64,000 nt of DNA from contig NZ_JAAAPN010000006.1 in NCBI RefSeq assembly GCF_009909205.1, forward strand, positions 124,001 through 188,000, in the 5' to 3' direction. Of this stretch, positions 17,605 to 27,175 are shown piece after piece. The notes below the pieces were generated by a model, which saw nothing but the letters and a program-made list of their open reading frames with translations, was not told the DNA's origin and did no database searches. This stretch comes from Aquabacterium fontiphilum. GTDB taxonomy: Bacteria; Pseudomonadota; Gammaproteobacteria; Burkholderiales; Burkholderiaceae_C. Position 1 is the stretch's first letter. Each line of letters begins with the position of its first letter. Position numbers and translations under genes: made by a program.

Positions 17605-17696
17605 AAATTCGCCCACGCTTCCGGGGTCACCAAACAACAGCTCACTTCGCCCGGAACACGATGCGAGCACGAGTCAAATCTTGCTCAGGTCGGGCC

Positions 17697-19007
17697 TCAG
17701 CCCGCCTTGAAATTCGCCTTCTTCAGCAGCGATTCATACTGCTGCGACATCACGTACGACTGCACCTGGGCCCAGAAGTCCATCGTGACGACCACGATGA
17801 TCAGCAGGGAAGTCCCGCCGAAGTAGAACGGTACGTTGTACTTCAGCACCAGGAACTCAGGCAGCAGACAGACTGCCGTGATGTAGAGCGCACCAACCAG
17901 GGTCAGACGAGCGAGGATCTTGTCGATGTAACGCGCCGTCTGGTCTCCCGGACGGATGCCCGGAATGAATGCACCACTCTTCTTCAGGTTGTCCGCCGTC
18001 TCTTTGCTGTTGAACACCAGCGCGGTGTAGAAGAAGCAGAAGAAGATGATGGCAACCGCATACAGGATCACATAGATCGGCTGACCCGGCGACAGCACTG
18101 CTGCCACATCCTTGAGCCAGCGCATGCTGTCACCCGTCGCAAACCAACCCACCGCCGTCGCCGGCAACAGGATGATCGACGAAGCAAAGATCGGCGGGAT
18201 CACACCGGCCATGTTGACCTTCAACGGCAGGTGCGACGACTGGCCACCATAGACCTTGTTGCCCACCTGACGCTTGGCGTAATTGACCAGGATCTTGCGT
18301 TGGCCCCGCTCGACGAACACCACGAAGTAGGTCACAGCGATCACCAGCGCCACGATGATCAACGCAGCGATGATGCTCATAGAACCCGTGCGGATCAGCT
18401 CGAACAAACCACCCAGCGCGCTCGGCAGACCTGCCACGATGCCTGCAAAGATCAGGATCGAGATGCCGTTGCCCAGACCCCGCTCGGTGATCTGCTCACC
18501 CAGCCACATCAGGAACATCGTGCCCGCCGTCAGACTGATCACAGCCGTCATGCGGAACCCGAAGCCCGGATCGATCACCAGACCCGGCGTGCCCTCCAGC
18601 GCCACGGCAATGCCGAAGGACTGAAACAGCGCCAGACCGAGCGTGGCGTAACGCGTGTACTGCGTGATCTTGCGACGGCCGGCTTCGCCTTCCTTCTTCA
18701 GCGCCTCAAGCGTCGGCACCACATAGCCCAGCATCTGCATGATGATGGACGCCGAGATGTACGGCATGATGCCGAGCGCGAAGACGGTGAAGCGCGACAG
18801 CGCCCCGCCCGAGAACATGTTGAACAGGTTCAGAATGCCGCCCGACTGGCCTTTGAACAGCTGCTGCAGCTGCGCCGGGTCGATACCGGGCACGGGGATA
18901 TGCGCCCCGATACGGTAAACGACCAGCGCCAGCAGCAGGAACACCAGCCGGCGTTGCAGATCGCCGAACTTGCCGCTCTTGGCCAGTTGGGTGGGTGAGG
19001 TTGCCAC
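17697..19007 (-). CDS. secY: Preprotein translocase subunit SecY
   Basis: The channel subunit of the Sec translocon in the inner membrane. 436 residues with ten hydrophobic helices. [39 protein letters not shown] (plug and helix 2) and the [19 protein letters not shown] stretch are hallmark motifs. It lies between rplO and rpmJ, the conserved place. Start at 19007, [20 protein letters not shown]. Confidence 0.99.
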   Translation of the reverse strand: MATSPTQLAKSGKFGDLQRRLVFLLLALVVYRIGAHIPVPGIDPAQLQQLFKGQSGGILNLFNMFSGGALSRFTVFALGIMPYISASIIMQMLGYVVPTLEALKKEGEAGRRKITQYTRYATLGLALFQSFGIAVALEGTPGLVIDPGFGFRMTAVISLTAGTMFLMWLGEQITERGLGNGISILIFAGIVAGLPSALGGLFELIRTGSMSIIAALIIVALVIAVTYFVVFVERGQRKILVNYAKRQVGNKVYGGQSSHLPLKVNMAGVIPPIFASSIILLPATAVGWFATGDSMRWLKDVAAVLSPGQPIYVILYAVAIIFFCFFYTALVFNSKETADNLKKSGAFIPGIRPGDQTARYIDKILARLTLVGALYITAVCLLPEFLVLKYNVPFYFGGTSLLIIVVVTMDFWAQVQSYVMSQQYESLLKKANFKAG

Positions 19008-19039
19008 GCTTCAGAATCCTGTTCGACAGACGTCCGGAA

Positions 19040-19474
19040 TCACTCGGCCAGGGAACCGCCGGCGGCCTCGATGGCAGCCTTGGCACCCGCCGTTGCACCG
19101 ATGCCCTTCAGAGACACCTTTGCACTCAGCTCGCCCGACTTGATGACCTTCACGTTCTTGGCGATCTGGGGCACCAGACCAGCCTGCTTCAGCACCAGGA
19201 TGTCGACCTCAGCCGCGCCCAGCGCCTGCAGCTCACCCAGGGTGATCTCGGCATTGAACTTCAGCAGGTGCGACTTGAAGCCGCGCTTGGGCAGACGGCG
19301 CTGCAGCGGCATCTGGCCGCCTTCGAAACCGACCTTGTGGTAGCCGCCAGCGCGGGACTTCTGACCCTTGTGGCCGCGGCCGCAGGTCTTGCCCAGGCCG
19401 GAGCCGATGCCACGGCCGACACGGCGCTTGGCATGCTTGGCGCCCTCGGAGGGCTTGATGGTATTGAGTTCCAT
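19040..19474 (-). CDS. rplO: 50S ribosomal protein L15
   Basis: 144 residues. [41 protein letters not shown] is the N-terminal RNA-binding extension. I start at 19474, where GGAGA lies five bases upstream; an in-frame ATG at 19489 lacks a site. Confidence 0.98.
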   Translation of the reverse strand: MELNTIKPSEGAKHAKRRVGRGIGSGLGKTCGRGHKGQKSRAGGYHKVGFEGGQMPLQRRLPKRGFKSHLLKFNAEITLGELQALGAAEVDILVLKQAGLVPQIAKNVKVIKSGELSAKVSLKGIGATAGAKAAIEAAGGSLAE

Positions 19475-19497
19475 GGATTTCTCCAGCACGTGGCGCT

Positions 19498-19680
19498 TTA
19501 CAGCACCACCACCATGTAGCGAACCTTGTTGATCATGCCGCGCACCGCCGGGGTGTCTTCCAGGACTGCGGTGCTGTTCAGGCGACGCAGACCCAGGCCC
19601 TTGACGGTGGCACGGTGATCGGCCTTGGTACCGATCACGCTGCGAACCAGCTTGACCGTGATGGTTTTCTTCTCGCTCAT
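19498..19680 (-). CDS. rpmD: 50S ribosomal protein L30
   Basis: 60 residues, [18 protein letters not shown], with [21 protein letters not shown] as the family core. The start at 19680 has GGAG seven bases upstream and lies 13 bases after the rpsE stop. Confidence 0.97.
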   Translation of the reverse strand: MSEKKTITVKLVRSVIGTKADHRATVKGLGLRRLNSTAVLEDTPAVRGMINKVRYMVVVL

Positions 19681-19693
19681 CTCAGCGCTCCGT

Positions 19694-20212
19694 TCAGTTG
19701 AACAGTTGTTCAACGGTCAGACCACGCTTGGCAGCCACTTCGGCAGGCGTCGAAGCCTTCTTCAGGGCGTCCAGGGTGGCGCGAACCATGTTGTAAGGGT
19801 TCGACGAGCCCAGGCTCTTGGCCACGACATCGGTGATGCCCATGACTTCGAAGACGGCGCGCATCGGGCCGCCAGCAATGATGCCGGTACCAGCCGGTGC
19901 ACGAGCGATCAGCACCTTGGCAGCGCCGTGTTCGCCAGTCACGTTGTGGAACACGGAACCTTCCTTGAGCGGCACGCGCAGCATGTTGCGACGGGCTTGG
20001 TCCATGGCCTTTTGAACAGCCAGCGGCACTTCACGCGCCTTGCCCTTGCCCATGCCGATGCGGCCATCGCCGTCACCGACCACGGTGAGGGCAGCAAAAC
20101 CCATGATCCGACCGCCCTTGACCACCTTGGTCACGCGGTTCACCTGGATCATCTTCTCGCGCAGACCGTCGTCACGACCTTCGTCCGCGACCTTCGGTTG
20201 AAACTTAGCCAT
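19694..20212 (-). CDS. rpsE: 30S ribosomal protein S5
   Basis: 172 residues. The N-terminal double-stranded RNA-binding domain ([21 protein letters not shown]) is followed by the C-terminal domain ([21 protein letters not shown]). Involved in decoding fidelity. Order rplR-rpsE-rpmD is normal. Confidence 0.99.
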   Translation of the reverse strand: MAKFQPKVADEGRDDGLREKMIQVNRVTKVVKGGRIMGFAALTVVGDGDGRIGMGKGKAREVPLAVQKAMDQARRNMLRVPLKEGSVFHNVTGEHGAAKVLIARAPAGTGIIAGGPMRAVFEVMGITDVVAKSLGSSNPYNMVRATLDALKKASTPAEVAAKRGLTVEQLFN

Positions 20213-20239
20213 TTGGTATTCCTTCCGGTAGCAGACGGC

Positions 20240-20599
20240 TTAGAACTGGAGACCCGCTTCGCGAGCGGCATCGGCCAGCGCCTTGATGCGGCCGTGATAC
20301 TGGTAGCCGGCGCGGTCGAATGCGACCTTCTCGACGCCAGCAGCCTTCGCCTTCTCGGCAATGCGCTTGCCGATCAAGGCTGCAGCTTCGGCGTTGCCAC
20401 CGTTCTTGACCTGGTCGCGCACTTCCTTCTCTGCGGTCGAAGCCGAGGCGATCACCTTGGTGCCGTCGCCAGAGATGACGTTGGCGTAGATGTGCAGGTT
20501 CGAACGGTAGACCGTCAGACGCACGGCGCCTTGCAGGGCGATGCGAGCACGGGTCTGGCGCGCACGACGCAGGCGCTGTTCCTTCTTGCTGGTTGCCAT
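20240..20599 (-). CDS. rplR: 50S ribosomal protein L18
   Basis: 5S rRNA-binding protein, 119 residues, [20 protein letters not shown]. The C-terminus [27 protein letters not shown] is diagnostic. Confidence 0.98.
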   Translation of the reverse strand: MATSKKEQRLRRARQTRARIALQGAVRLTVYRSNLHIYANVISGDGTKVIASASTAEKEVRDQVKNGGNAEAAALIGKRIAEKAKAAGVEKVAFDRAGYQYHGRIKALADAAREAGLQF

Positions 20600-20613
20600 G
20601 ATGAATCAGCTCC

Positions 20614-21147
20614 TTACTTCTTCTTGGTCTCTTTGAGGACCACGCGCTCGTCCGCATAGCGGATGCCCTTGCCCTTGTAAGGCTCGGGCGGACGGAACGC
20701 ACGCACTTCGGCAGCGATCTGACCGACGACCTGGCGGTTCGTGCCCTTGATCAGGATCTCAGTCTGAGACGGCGTCTCGACCTTGATGCCTTCAGGCATG
20801 TCCTTCACCACAGGGTGAGAGAAACCAATCTGCAGGTTCAGCTTCTGACCTTGAGCCTGGGCGCGGAAGCCCACGCCGACCAGGGTCAGCTTCTTCTCGA
20901 AGCCCTTGCTGACGCCGTTGACGTTGTTGGCCAGCAGCGCGCGGAAGGTGCCCGACATGGCGTCGGCTTCTGCACTCTCGTTGGCCGGAGCAACCTTCAG
21001 CACAGCACCATCCTGGGTCACGGACACCAGGGGGTTCAGCGGCAGGTTCAGGGAACCGAGGCCGCCCTTGACGGTCACGGCTTCGGGGGTGATCTTCACG
21101 TCCACACCTTGAGGGACGGCGATCGGCATTTTTCCAACGCGGGACAT
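20614..21147 (-). CDS. rplF: 50S ribosomal protein L6
   Basis: 177 residues. [19 protein letters not shown] opens the protein and [22 protein letters not shown] closes it, as in all bacterial L6. I start at 21147, preceded by GAGGAG; the open frame continues upstream to 21192 without support. Confidence 0.98.
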   Translation of the reverse strand: MSRVGKMPIAVPQGVDVKITPEAVTVKGGLGSLNLPLNPLVSVTQDGAVLKVAPANESAEADAMSGTFRALLANNVNGVSKGFEKKLTLVGVGFRAQAQGQKLNLQIGFSHPVVKDMPEGIKVETPSQTEILIKGTNRQVVGQIAAEVRAFRPPEPYKGKGIRYADERVVLKETKKK

Positions 21148-21163
21148 TGCGATTGCTCCTCGA

Positions 21164-21559
21164 TCAGGCGACGTAGCAGAGCACTTCGCCACCGATGCCG
21201 GCAGCGCGCGCCTTGCGGTCGGTCATGACACCCTTGGGGGTGGTCACGATGGCCACACCCAGGCCATTCATGACCTGAGGAATGTCGTGACGGCCCTTGT
21301 AGATGCGCAGACCGGGACGGGACACACGCTCGATGCGCTCGATGACCGGGCGACCTGCGTAGTACTTCAACGCGATTTCCAGCGTGGGCTTGGCAGCCTC
21401 GCCGGTGACGGCGAAACCGTCGATGTAGCCCTCGTCCTTCAGGACCTGGGCAATCGCGACCTTCAGCTTGGACGACGGCAGGGCAACGCTGGTCTTGTTG
21501 ACCATTTGCGCGTTGCGAATGCGTGTCAGCATGTCGGCGATGGGATCACTCATGCTCAT
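21164..21559 (-). CDS. rpsH: 30S ribosomal protein S8
   Basis: 131 residues, [18 protein letters not shown]. In E. coli S8 represses spc operon translation at an rplE site. Start 21559 lies seven bases after GGAG; a second ATG at 21553 is possible. Confidence 0.98.
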   Translation of the reverse strand: MSMSDPIADMLTRIRNAQMVNKTSVALPSSKLKVAIAQVLKDEGYIDGFAVTGEAAKPTLEIALKYYAGRPVIERIERVSRPGLRIYKGRHDIPQVMNGLGVAIVTTPKGVMTDRKARAAGIGGEVLCYVA

Positions 21560-21589
21560 GGGAAAACTCCTGTTCGTGCCCGGCTGGGA

Positions 21590-21895
21590 TTACCAGCTCG
21601 CCTTGGTGACACCAGGGATGTCGCCAGCGAAAGCCAATTCACGGATCTTGGTACGGCCCAGGCCAAACTGGCGGAACGTACCGCGGGGACGACCGGTCAG
21701 GTTGCAGCGGTTGCGCAGACGGGTCGGGTTGGCGTTACGGGGCAGCTTCTGCAGTTCAAGACGAGCGGCGTAGCGCTCTTCTTCCGACTTGGAGGCGTCG
21801 TCGATGATGGCCTTCAGTTCGGCGTACTTCTTGGCGTACTTGGCAACCAGCTTTTCGCGCTTTTCTTCGCGCTGCTTCAGAGAGACTTTTGCCAC
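21590..21895 (-). CDS. rpsN: 30S ribosomal protein S14, zinc-free form
   Basis: 101 residues. Only one Cys remains in [20 protein letters not shown], so this is the long form without the zinc ribbon, in contrast to the zinc-binding L36 of the same block. Confidence 0.98.
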   Translation of the reverse strand: MAKVSLKQREEKREKLVAKYAKKYAELKAIIDDASKSEEERYAARLELQKLPRNANPTRLRNRCNLTGRPRGTFRQFGLGRTKIRELAFAGDIPGVTKASW

Positions 21896-21903
21896 GATGT
21901 ACC

Positions 21904-22455
21904 TCAGTTCTTGAACGGGAACTTGAAAGCCTGCAGCAGGGCCTTGGCTTCTTCGTCGGTCTTGGCCGTCGTCGTGATGCTGATGTTCAGACCACGGATG
22001 GCATCGATCTTGTCGTACTCGATTTCCGGGAAGATGATCTGCTCTTTGACGCCGACGTTGTAGTTGCCGCGACCGTCAAACGAACGACCCGAAATACCAC
22101 GGAAGTCACGCACGCGGGGCAGCGAGATGGTGACGAAGCGGTCCAGGAATTCGTACATCGTCACGCCGCGCAGGGTGACCATGCAGCCGATGGGCACGTT
22201 TTCGCGGATTTTGAAACCGGCGATGGCCTTCTTGGACTTGGTGACCACGGGCTTCTGGCCGGCGATCTTGGTCAGGTCGCCCACGGCGTGGTCCATGACC
22301 TTCTTGTCCGAGACGGCTTCGGAGACACCCATGTTCAGGGTGATCTTCGTCAGGCGCGGCACTTCCATGATCGACTTGTAGCCGAACTGCTTCATCAGTT
22401 CGGGCACGATCTTTTCGCGGTAGATCTGCTGCAGGCGAGCTTGTTGTTGAGCCAT
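21904..22455 (-). CDS. rplE: 50S ribosomal protein L5
   Basis: 5S rRNA-binding protein of 183 residues. [19 protein letters not shown] and [20 protein letters not shown] are the core motifs. The start [18 protein letters not shown] at 22455 is preceded by GAGG; an in-frame TTG at 22470 overlapping rplX is unlikely. Confidence 0.98.
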   Translation of the reverse strand: MAQQQARLQQIYREKIVPELMKQFGYKSIMEVPRLTKITLNMGVSEAVSDKKVMDHAVGDLTKIAGQKPVVTKSKKAIAGFKIRENVPIGCMVTLRGVTMYEFLDRFVTISLPRVRDFRGISGRSFDGRGNYNVGVKEQIIFPEIEYDKIDAIRGLNISITTTAKTDEEAKALLQAFKFPFKN

Positions 22456-22466
22456 GAGAAACCTCG

Positions 22467-22784
22467 TCAAGCCTTGATTTCTTCGCCGCTGGATTTGTAG
22501 ACGCGCACTTTCTTGCCGTCTTCCAGGAGCTTGATGCCGACGCGGTCAGCCTTGCCAGAAGCAGGGTTGAAAATCGCCACGTTGGACTGGTGGATCGGCA
22601 TGGTCTTGTCCACGATGCCGCCGGTGGTGCCCTTCAGGGGGTTGGGGCGCACGTGCTTCTTCACCACGTTCACACCATCGACCAGCACGTGGTCGACATC
22701 CACACGGGCAGCCACGGTGCCACGCTTGCCTTTGTCGCGACCGGTCAGAACGATGACCTGGTCGCCTTTGCGAATCTTGTTCAT
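22467..22784 (-). CDS. rplX: 50S ribosomal protein L24
   Basis: 105 residues. [22 protein letters not shown] is the KOW motif. An assembly initiator of the large subunit. 39 bases after rplN. Confidence 0.98.
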   Translation of the reverse strand: MNKIRKGDQVIVLTGRDKGKRGTVAARVDVDHVLVDGVNVVKKHVRPNPLKGTTGGIVDKTMPIHQSNVAIFNPASGKADRVGIKLLEDGKKVRVYKSSGEEIKA

Positions 22785-22823
22785 GAGAACGTCCTTTGCC
22801 TTACCTGACGGTGCACCGAGGGA

Positions 22824-23192
22824 TCAGAGGACCTCGGGGGCCAGCGACACGATCTTCATGAAGCGCTCGGTACGCAGTTCACGCGTGACCGGGCCGAAGA
22901 TGCGGGTGCCGATCGGCTCCAGCTTGGTGTTGAGCAGCACAGCGGCGTTGCCGTCGAACTTGATCAACGAGCCGTCCTGGCGACGCACGCCCTTGGCGGT
23001 GCGCACGACCACAGCGTTGTAGACCTCGCCCTTCTTGACGCGGCCACGCGGCGCAGCTTCCTTGATGCTGACCTTGATGATGTCGCCGATACCGGCGTAA
23101 CGACGCTTAGAGCCACCGAGCACCTTGATGCACATGACGCTCTTGGCACCCGTGTTGTCTGCGACGTCCAGTCGCGATTGCATTTGGATCAT
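22824..23192 (-). CDS. rplN: 50S ribosomal protein L14
   Basis: 122 residues, the standard length, [18 protein letters not shown]. It is the first gene of the ribosomal block here. rpsQ, which precedes it in an intact S10-spc arrangement, is absent and tldD occupies that side. A dedicated promoter lies about 200 bases upstream. Confidence 0.98.
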   Translation of the reverse strand: MIQMQSRLDVADNTGAKSVMCIKVLGGSKRRYAGIGDIIKVSIKEAAPRGRVKKGEVYNAVVVRTAKGVRRQDGSLIKFDGNAAVLLNTKLEPIGTRIFGPVTRELRTERFMKIVSLAPEVL

Positions 23193-23384
23193 GGTGTACC
23201 CCAACTTGACTATTCGGCTGCACAAACCACTGCGCAACAACGAACCATCAGTCTTGGGCCCGTAGAACGGGCGGATCTGATCAAACAACCGGCTCCGAGA
23301 TTCCCCACCGCAGCCTCAACTGACTCCCGAAGGGGTCATCCAAGGTGGGCTTTGGGGCCAAAGCCATGCCGCTCAATCAGCGAA
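23193..23384 (-). promoter_or_regulatory. Untranslated leader of the spc-alpha transcript
   Basis: About 190 bases lie between the inferred transcription start and the rplN ATG. The leader contains a 6-base stem GCCCGT / ACGGGC with loop of three (23258-23272). No convincing reading frame is seen. Such a long leader is where ribosomal-protein feedback control could act. Confidence 0.45.
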
Positions 23385-23391
23385 GCCTTGC

Positions 23392-23421
23392 ATTATGCAC
23401 GGCTTTGCGCAAGCCGGTCAA
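23392..23421 (-). promoter_or_regulatory. Promoter of the rplN-rplQ block
   Basis: On the minus strand TTGACC (23416-23421), an 18-base spacer and CATAAT (23392-23397), starting 20 bases past the tldD stop. Near-consensus quality suits a ribosomal operon. Confidence 0.7.
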
Positions 23422-23440
23422 GGCCTGCGCGCAAAAAACA

Positions 23441-24901
23441 TCAGGCAGTGCCGCCTACCGTGAGGCCGTCGATGCGCAGGGTGGGCTGCCCCACCCCCAC
23501 GGGCACGCTCTGGCCTTCCTTGCCGCAGGTGCCTACCCCGCTGTCGAGCGCCAGATCGTTGCCAATCATGCTGACGCGGGTCATGGCGTCCGGACCGTTG
23601 CCAATCAGGGTGGCGCCCTTGACCGGGTACTGGATCTTGCCGTTTTCGACCCAATAGGCCTCGGAGGCGGAGAACACGAACTTGCCAGAGGTGATGTCGA
23701 CCTGGCCACCCCCGAAGTTGACGGCGTACAGGCCGCGGTCGAGTGAGGCGATGATTTCCTGCGGATCCTTGTCCCCAGCCAGCATGTAAGTGTTGGTCAT
23801 GCGGGGCATGGGCAGGTGGGCGTAGCTCTCGCGACGGCCGTTGCCCGTGCGGGCCACTTTCATCAGGCGAGCGTTGGTGGCGTCTTGGATGTAACCGCGC
23901 AGGATGCCGTCTTCGATGAGCACATTGCGCTGGCTGACATGGCCTTCGTCGTCGATGTTGAGCGAGCCACGGCGGTCGGGCAGCGTGCCGTCGTCCAGCA
24001 CCGTGACGCCCTTGGCGGCCACGCGCTGACCAATGCGGCCGGCGTAAACGCTGGAGCCCTTGCGGTTGAAGTCGCCCTCCAGCCCGTGGCCGACGGCCTC
24101 GTGCAGCAGCACGCCGGGCCAGCCGTTGCCCAGCACCACGGTCATCTCTCCTGCGGGCGCGGGGCGCGACTCGAGGTTGACCAGCGCCGCGTGGACAGCC
24201 TGATCGACGTATTGCTGGGCGATGTCAGGCGTGAAGTACGACAGGTCGTGACGGCCGCCACCACCGGAGGAGCCCACCTCGCGGCGACCGTTTTGTTCGG
24301 CGATCACGGTCACGGACAGCCGGATCAGGGGGCGAACGTCGGCAGCCAGGGTGCCGTCGGCACGCGCGACGAGGACGACGTCGTACTCGCAGCCCAGGCC
24401 GGCCATGACCTGCACAACGCGCGGATCCTTGGCACGGGCGCGGCGCTCGACGTCTTCGAGCAGGGCCACCTTGGCTGCACTGTCCATGGAAGCGATGGGG
24501 TCGAAGCCGCCATACAGGCTGCGGCTGGCGGCCACCTCGTGCGCGCCGACCTTGACGCGACGGCTCTGGCCGGCCGCCGCGATGGTGCGCACCGTGCGCG
24601 CTGCGTCCAGCAGGGCGGCCTCGGAGATGTCGTCGGAGTAGGCAAACGCCGTCTTCTCGCCGGCGATGGCCCGCACGCCCACGCCCTGGTCAATGCCAAA
24701 GCTGCCGGACTTGACGATGCCTTCTTCCAGGCTCCAGCCTTCGCTGCGCGTGTACTGGAAGTACAGGTCCGCGTCGTCGATGCGGTGCTCGGTGATGAGG
24801 CGCAGCGCCTTGAGCAGGGTGGACTCGTCCAGACCGAAAGGATCCAGCAGGTACTGGCGGGCGGTCTGGAGACGGGCAAGGGTGGCGTCGACGGCGATCA
24901 T
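23441..24901 (-). CDS. tldD: Metalloprotease TldD
   Basis: Catalytic subunit of the TldD/TldE (PmbA) heterodimeric protease that unfolds and trims peptides, for example antitoxins and RiPP precursors. 486 residues. The zinc motif HExxxH is intact in [13 protein letters not shown], with a Cys ligand region in [16 protein letters not shown] at the C-terminus. No pmbA gene lies in the window. It starts 33 bases after the lipase foldase stop and may be read through from it. Confidence 0.97.
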   Translation of the reverse strand: MIAVDATLARLQTARQYLLDPFGLDESTLLKALRLITEHRIDDADLYFQYTRSEGWSLEEGIVKSGSFGIDQGVGVRAIAGEKTAFAYSDDISEAALLDAARTVRTIAAAGQSRRVKVGAHEVAASRSLYGGFDPIASMDSAAKVALLEDVERRARAKDPRVVQVMAGLGCEYDVVLVARADGTLAADVRPLIRLSVTVIAEQNGRREVGSSGGGGRHDLSYFTPDIAQQYVDQAVHAALVNLESRPAPAGEMTVVLGNGWPGVLLHEAVGHGLEGDFNRKGSSVYAGRIGQRVAAKGVTVLDDGTLPDRRGSLNIDDEGHVSQRNVLIEDGILRGYIQDATNARLMKVARTGNGRRESYAHLPMPRMTNTYMLAGDKDPQEIIASLDRGLYAVNFGGGQVDITSGKFVFSASEAYWVENGKIQYPVKGATLIGNGPDAMTRVSMIGNDLALDSGVGTCGKEGQSVPVGVGQPTLRIDGLTVGGTA

Positions 24902-24934
24902 GCGTAGATTGTAGGCACCGTCGCGCCAATGTGC

Positions 24935-25867
24935 TCACAACTTGAGCAAGGCCTGCACGCGCAGGTGCTCTTCATCCTTGAAGTGTTGCTCGACGTAGCC
25001 GGCCATCTGCTGGCGGCGCTGTACATCGGACAGGCCCGCGCTGGCCTGCAGACGGTCCCACTCCTTGCGGGCAGCCGACAGGCGGCGCTCCCAGTCAGCC
25101 CACTCTTCGTCAACCTTGGCCAGGCGCGCGGCGGCTTCGGGGCCGTAGCGGGCCACGCGCTCGGCGTGGACGGCGGCCGGATCCTTGCCGGGCGCCATCT
25201 GCGGGACGGGCTCGCCCGGATCGGGCGGCGGGGGCATGCCCGACTGGATCTGCGCGTACATGCGCTCGAAATTGGCTTCTTCGTCGGCGTAGAAGGCCTT
25301 CGCCCATTCGTCGCCCAGGACCTGGCGCCGCTGCGCACGCAGATCGGCCAGCACGGGCATCCAGGTGTGCAATTGCTCTTGCTGAAAGGCGGTGCGGGGC
25401 TTGTAGCTGCGCACCTGCAGGTAGCGGTCCCAGATGCCCATGACGTCGCCCGCCAGCTTGGCACCCACGTCGCGCTCTGCCTCATCGGCCACCAGCGTGC
25501 GGATCGCGCTCATGGGCACCTCACCGATCGCCAGCAGGTAGTACTCAAAACGGCCACGCAGGCCGGCACAAGGTTGGAGCGCCTCGCCACGCACACACCA
25601 CTCGCCATGGGGTTCGGTGCCGGCAAACGAGCCTTCCTTGAACAGCTTGTGGCGCACCTGCGCGGCCGACATGGGCGCGCCCTGCGCATTGCCGTCTGCA
25701 GCGGCCTGCCCGTCCGTGCCAACGCCGGAGCGAATCATGCCCCAGCCGTCGCCCGCCTGGCCAGCGACAGACTCCTGCCCTGCCCGGTCCTGCAACCAAG
25801 CCCAACCGGCACCGGCTGTCAGCACCACGCCAACGGCCGCTGCCACCATCCATCCACGCTGCAGCAT
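24935..25867 (-). CDS. lifO: Lipase-specific foldase (Lif chaperone)
   Basis: A membrane-anchored periplasmic steric chaperone that folds secreted family I lipases. 310 residues. One N-terminal helix (MLQRGWMVAAAVGVVLTAGAGW) anchors it, a variable linker follows, then the helical lipase-binding domain. The family signature Rx1x2FDYxL...GE appears as RGRFEYYLLAIGE, with Glu in place of the usual Asp. The start at 25867 has AAAGGA upstream. It lies immediately downstream of two lipase genes, its certain clients. A strong hairpin (25900-25922) in the gap may set its lower expression. Confidence 0.93.
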   Translation of the reverse strand: MLQRGWMVAAAVGVVLTAGAGWAWLQDRAGQESVAGQAGDGWGMIRSGVGTDGQAAADGNAQGAPMSAAQVRHKLFKEGSFAGTEPHGEWCVRGEALQPCAGLRGRFEYYLLAIGEVPMSAIRTLVADEAERDVGAKLAGDVMGIWDRYLQVRSYKPRTAFQQEQLHTWMPVLADLRAQRRQVLGDEWAKAFYADEEANFERMYAQIQSGMPPPPDPGEPVPQMAPGKDPAAVHAERVARYGPEAAARLAKVDEEWADWERRLSAARKEWDRLQASAGLSDVQRRQQMAGYVEQHFKDEEHLRVQALLKL

Positions 25868-25899
25868 GGCTTGTCCTTTTCTCTCACAGGTTCGACATC

Positions 25900-25922
25900 G
25901 CGCCCGCTGACCAGGCGGGCGC
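25900..25922 (-). other. GC-rich stem-loop between lipase 1 and the foldase
   Basis: An 8-base perfect stem, GCGCCCGC / GCGGGCGC, with a 7-base loop. No T-tract follows, so partial attenuation or protection of the lipase mRNA 3' end is more likely than full termination. A second, longer pairing (25922-25928 with 25957-25963) overlaps its edge. Confidence 0.5.
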
Positions 25923-25969
25923 ACCGGGAGGTCAGCCTGCCAGGGACAGGCGACACCCCGGTGACATCA

Positions 25970-26923
25970 TCACAGACCGGCGTTCTTCAGACGCGTGGCG
26001 TGCTGGATGTAGAAGGCCACGGGATCCGGTGCATCCTTGCCAATGGTGCCCAGTACGTGGTTGATCTGGTCCAGGTGGTTCCAGGGATAGTCGTCACGGA
26101 TGACCCGGCCCCAGTGGCTGGAGCAGCGCGACACCAGACCGTCGTTGGGCTCGTCCTTGAAGTAGGTGGCCGTGCCGGCGAGGATGGCATCGGAGATGTC
26201 CCAGCCGTTGGTCTTCACGGCGGTGCCCGAGAACGAGTACCAGCGCATGGCGTTGCCACGGATGCTGGCTTGCTCGGGGCCCTGGCCGCAGGGGGTGGTG
26301 GGCGCGGCCGTGGGGAACTTGGCATTGAACTCCGCAGAGCCTTCGGTGCTCAGGGCCTTCAGCGCCGTCAGCAGGTCGGTGTCCGAGGTGGTCTTGTTGC
26401 CGGTGAGCCATGAGATCAGCTTCAGGCCGAAGGTGGCGGCCTGGTCGAAGCCACCGCCCGGGGTGGTGTTGGCGCCGATCTCGTCAGCGACCTTGCTGCC
26501 GAAGTGGGTGCCTGCCATGGTGCTGACGCTGGCAACCATGTGCGGCACGGTGCCGGCAGCGTAACGCACGGTCGGGCCGCCATGGCTGTGACCGAACAGG
26601 TTGAACTTGGTGACGCCGTCCGCGGCGGCCCACTGCTTCATTTGCTGGATCAGCTCTTCACCGCGGAACTCGGTGGTCTGCGAAGGGTTCACCGACGCGA
26701 TGTACACGGTGGCGCCTTGCCTGCGCAGGTTGCCAGGGATGTCGTAGAAGTAATTGACAGCGCCCAGGATGTTGTCAAAGCCGATGAAGCCATGCACCAG
26801 CACGATGGGGTGCTTGGTCTTGGCCGGCTTGGTGAACAGGTTGAGCAACTGGGCTTGGGCTGGCACGGCGCAGGCCAGGGTGGCTGCGGCTGCCAGAGCG
26901 GAACACAAGGTACGGGTCTTCAT
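25970..26923 (-). CDS. Secreted triacylglycerol lipase, copy 1
   Basis: 317 residues of the foldase-dependent Burkholderia/Pseudomonas lipase family, secreted by the type II route. The signal peptide is MKTRTLCSALAAAATLACAVPAQA. The oxyanion strand is HPIVLVHGFIGFDN, the nucleophile Ser lies in GHSHGG, the catalytic Asp in PNDGLVS and the His in WNHLDQIN. Two Cys (TTPCGQG and VSRCSSH) match the family disulfide. About nine in ten mature residues equal copy 2. Start 26923 follows GAGAG. Separated from copy 2 by a terminator, so it needs its own promoter; none is clear. Confidence 0.93.
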   Translation of the reverse strand: MKTRTLCSALAAAATLACAVPAQAQLLNLFTKPAKTKHPIVLVHGFIGFDNILGAVNYFYDIPGNLRRQGATVYIASVNPSQTTEFRGEELIQQMKQWAAADGVTKFNLFGHSHGGPTVRYAAGTVPHMVASVSTMAGTHFGSKVADEIGANTTPGGGFDQAATFGLKLISWLTGNKTTSDTDLLTALKALSTEGSAEFNAKFPTAAPTTPCGQGPEQASIRGNAMRWYSFSGTAVKTNGWDISDAILAGTATYFKDEPNDGLVSRCSSHWGRVIRDDYPWNHLDQINHVLGTIGKDAPDPVAFYIQHATRLKNAGL

Positions 26924-27110
26924 GGTCTCTCTCCTCGATCAGTGAAGCGGGGTGTGCGGTGTGCACTGGCTCATTTATATGTGTCGCGTTAAATGCACAA
27001 CTTAGCGTTCACCCTGATTTCCCGGGTCTGTCCCGCCCTGTGTTCAAGCGTCCCCAAACGGGTTAACCCACCTCTCCGGGCTAGCCCATACCGGCGGCGT
27101 GGCCCCAATG

Positions 27111-27140
27111 AAAAAGCGGTCTGCGCATGACACAGACCGC
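27111..27140 (-). terminator. Intrinsic terminator after lipase copy 2
   Basis: On the minus strand stem GCGGTCTG / CAGACCGC with a 9-base loop runs directly into TTTTT. It lies 36 bases past the copy 2 stop, making that gene a separate transcript. Confidence 0.85.
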
Positions 27141-27175
27141 CTTTCCCGGGTAGGCAGCAGCCCACCCTCAGTGCA

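Noticed and set aside
17573-17696. infA between secY and rpmJ
   Set aside because: The 124-base gap is too short for its roughly 72 codons and has no matching reading frame.
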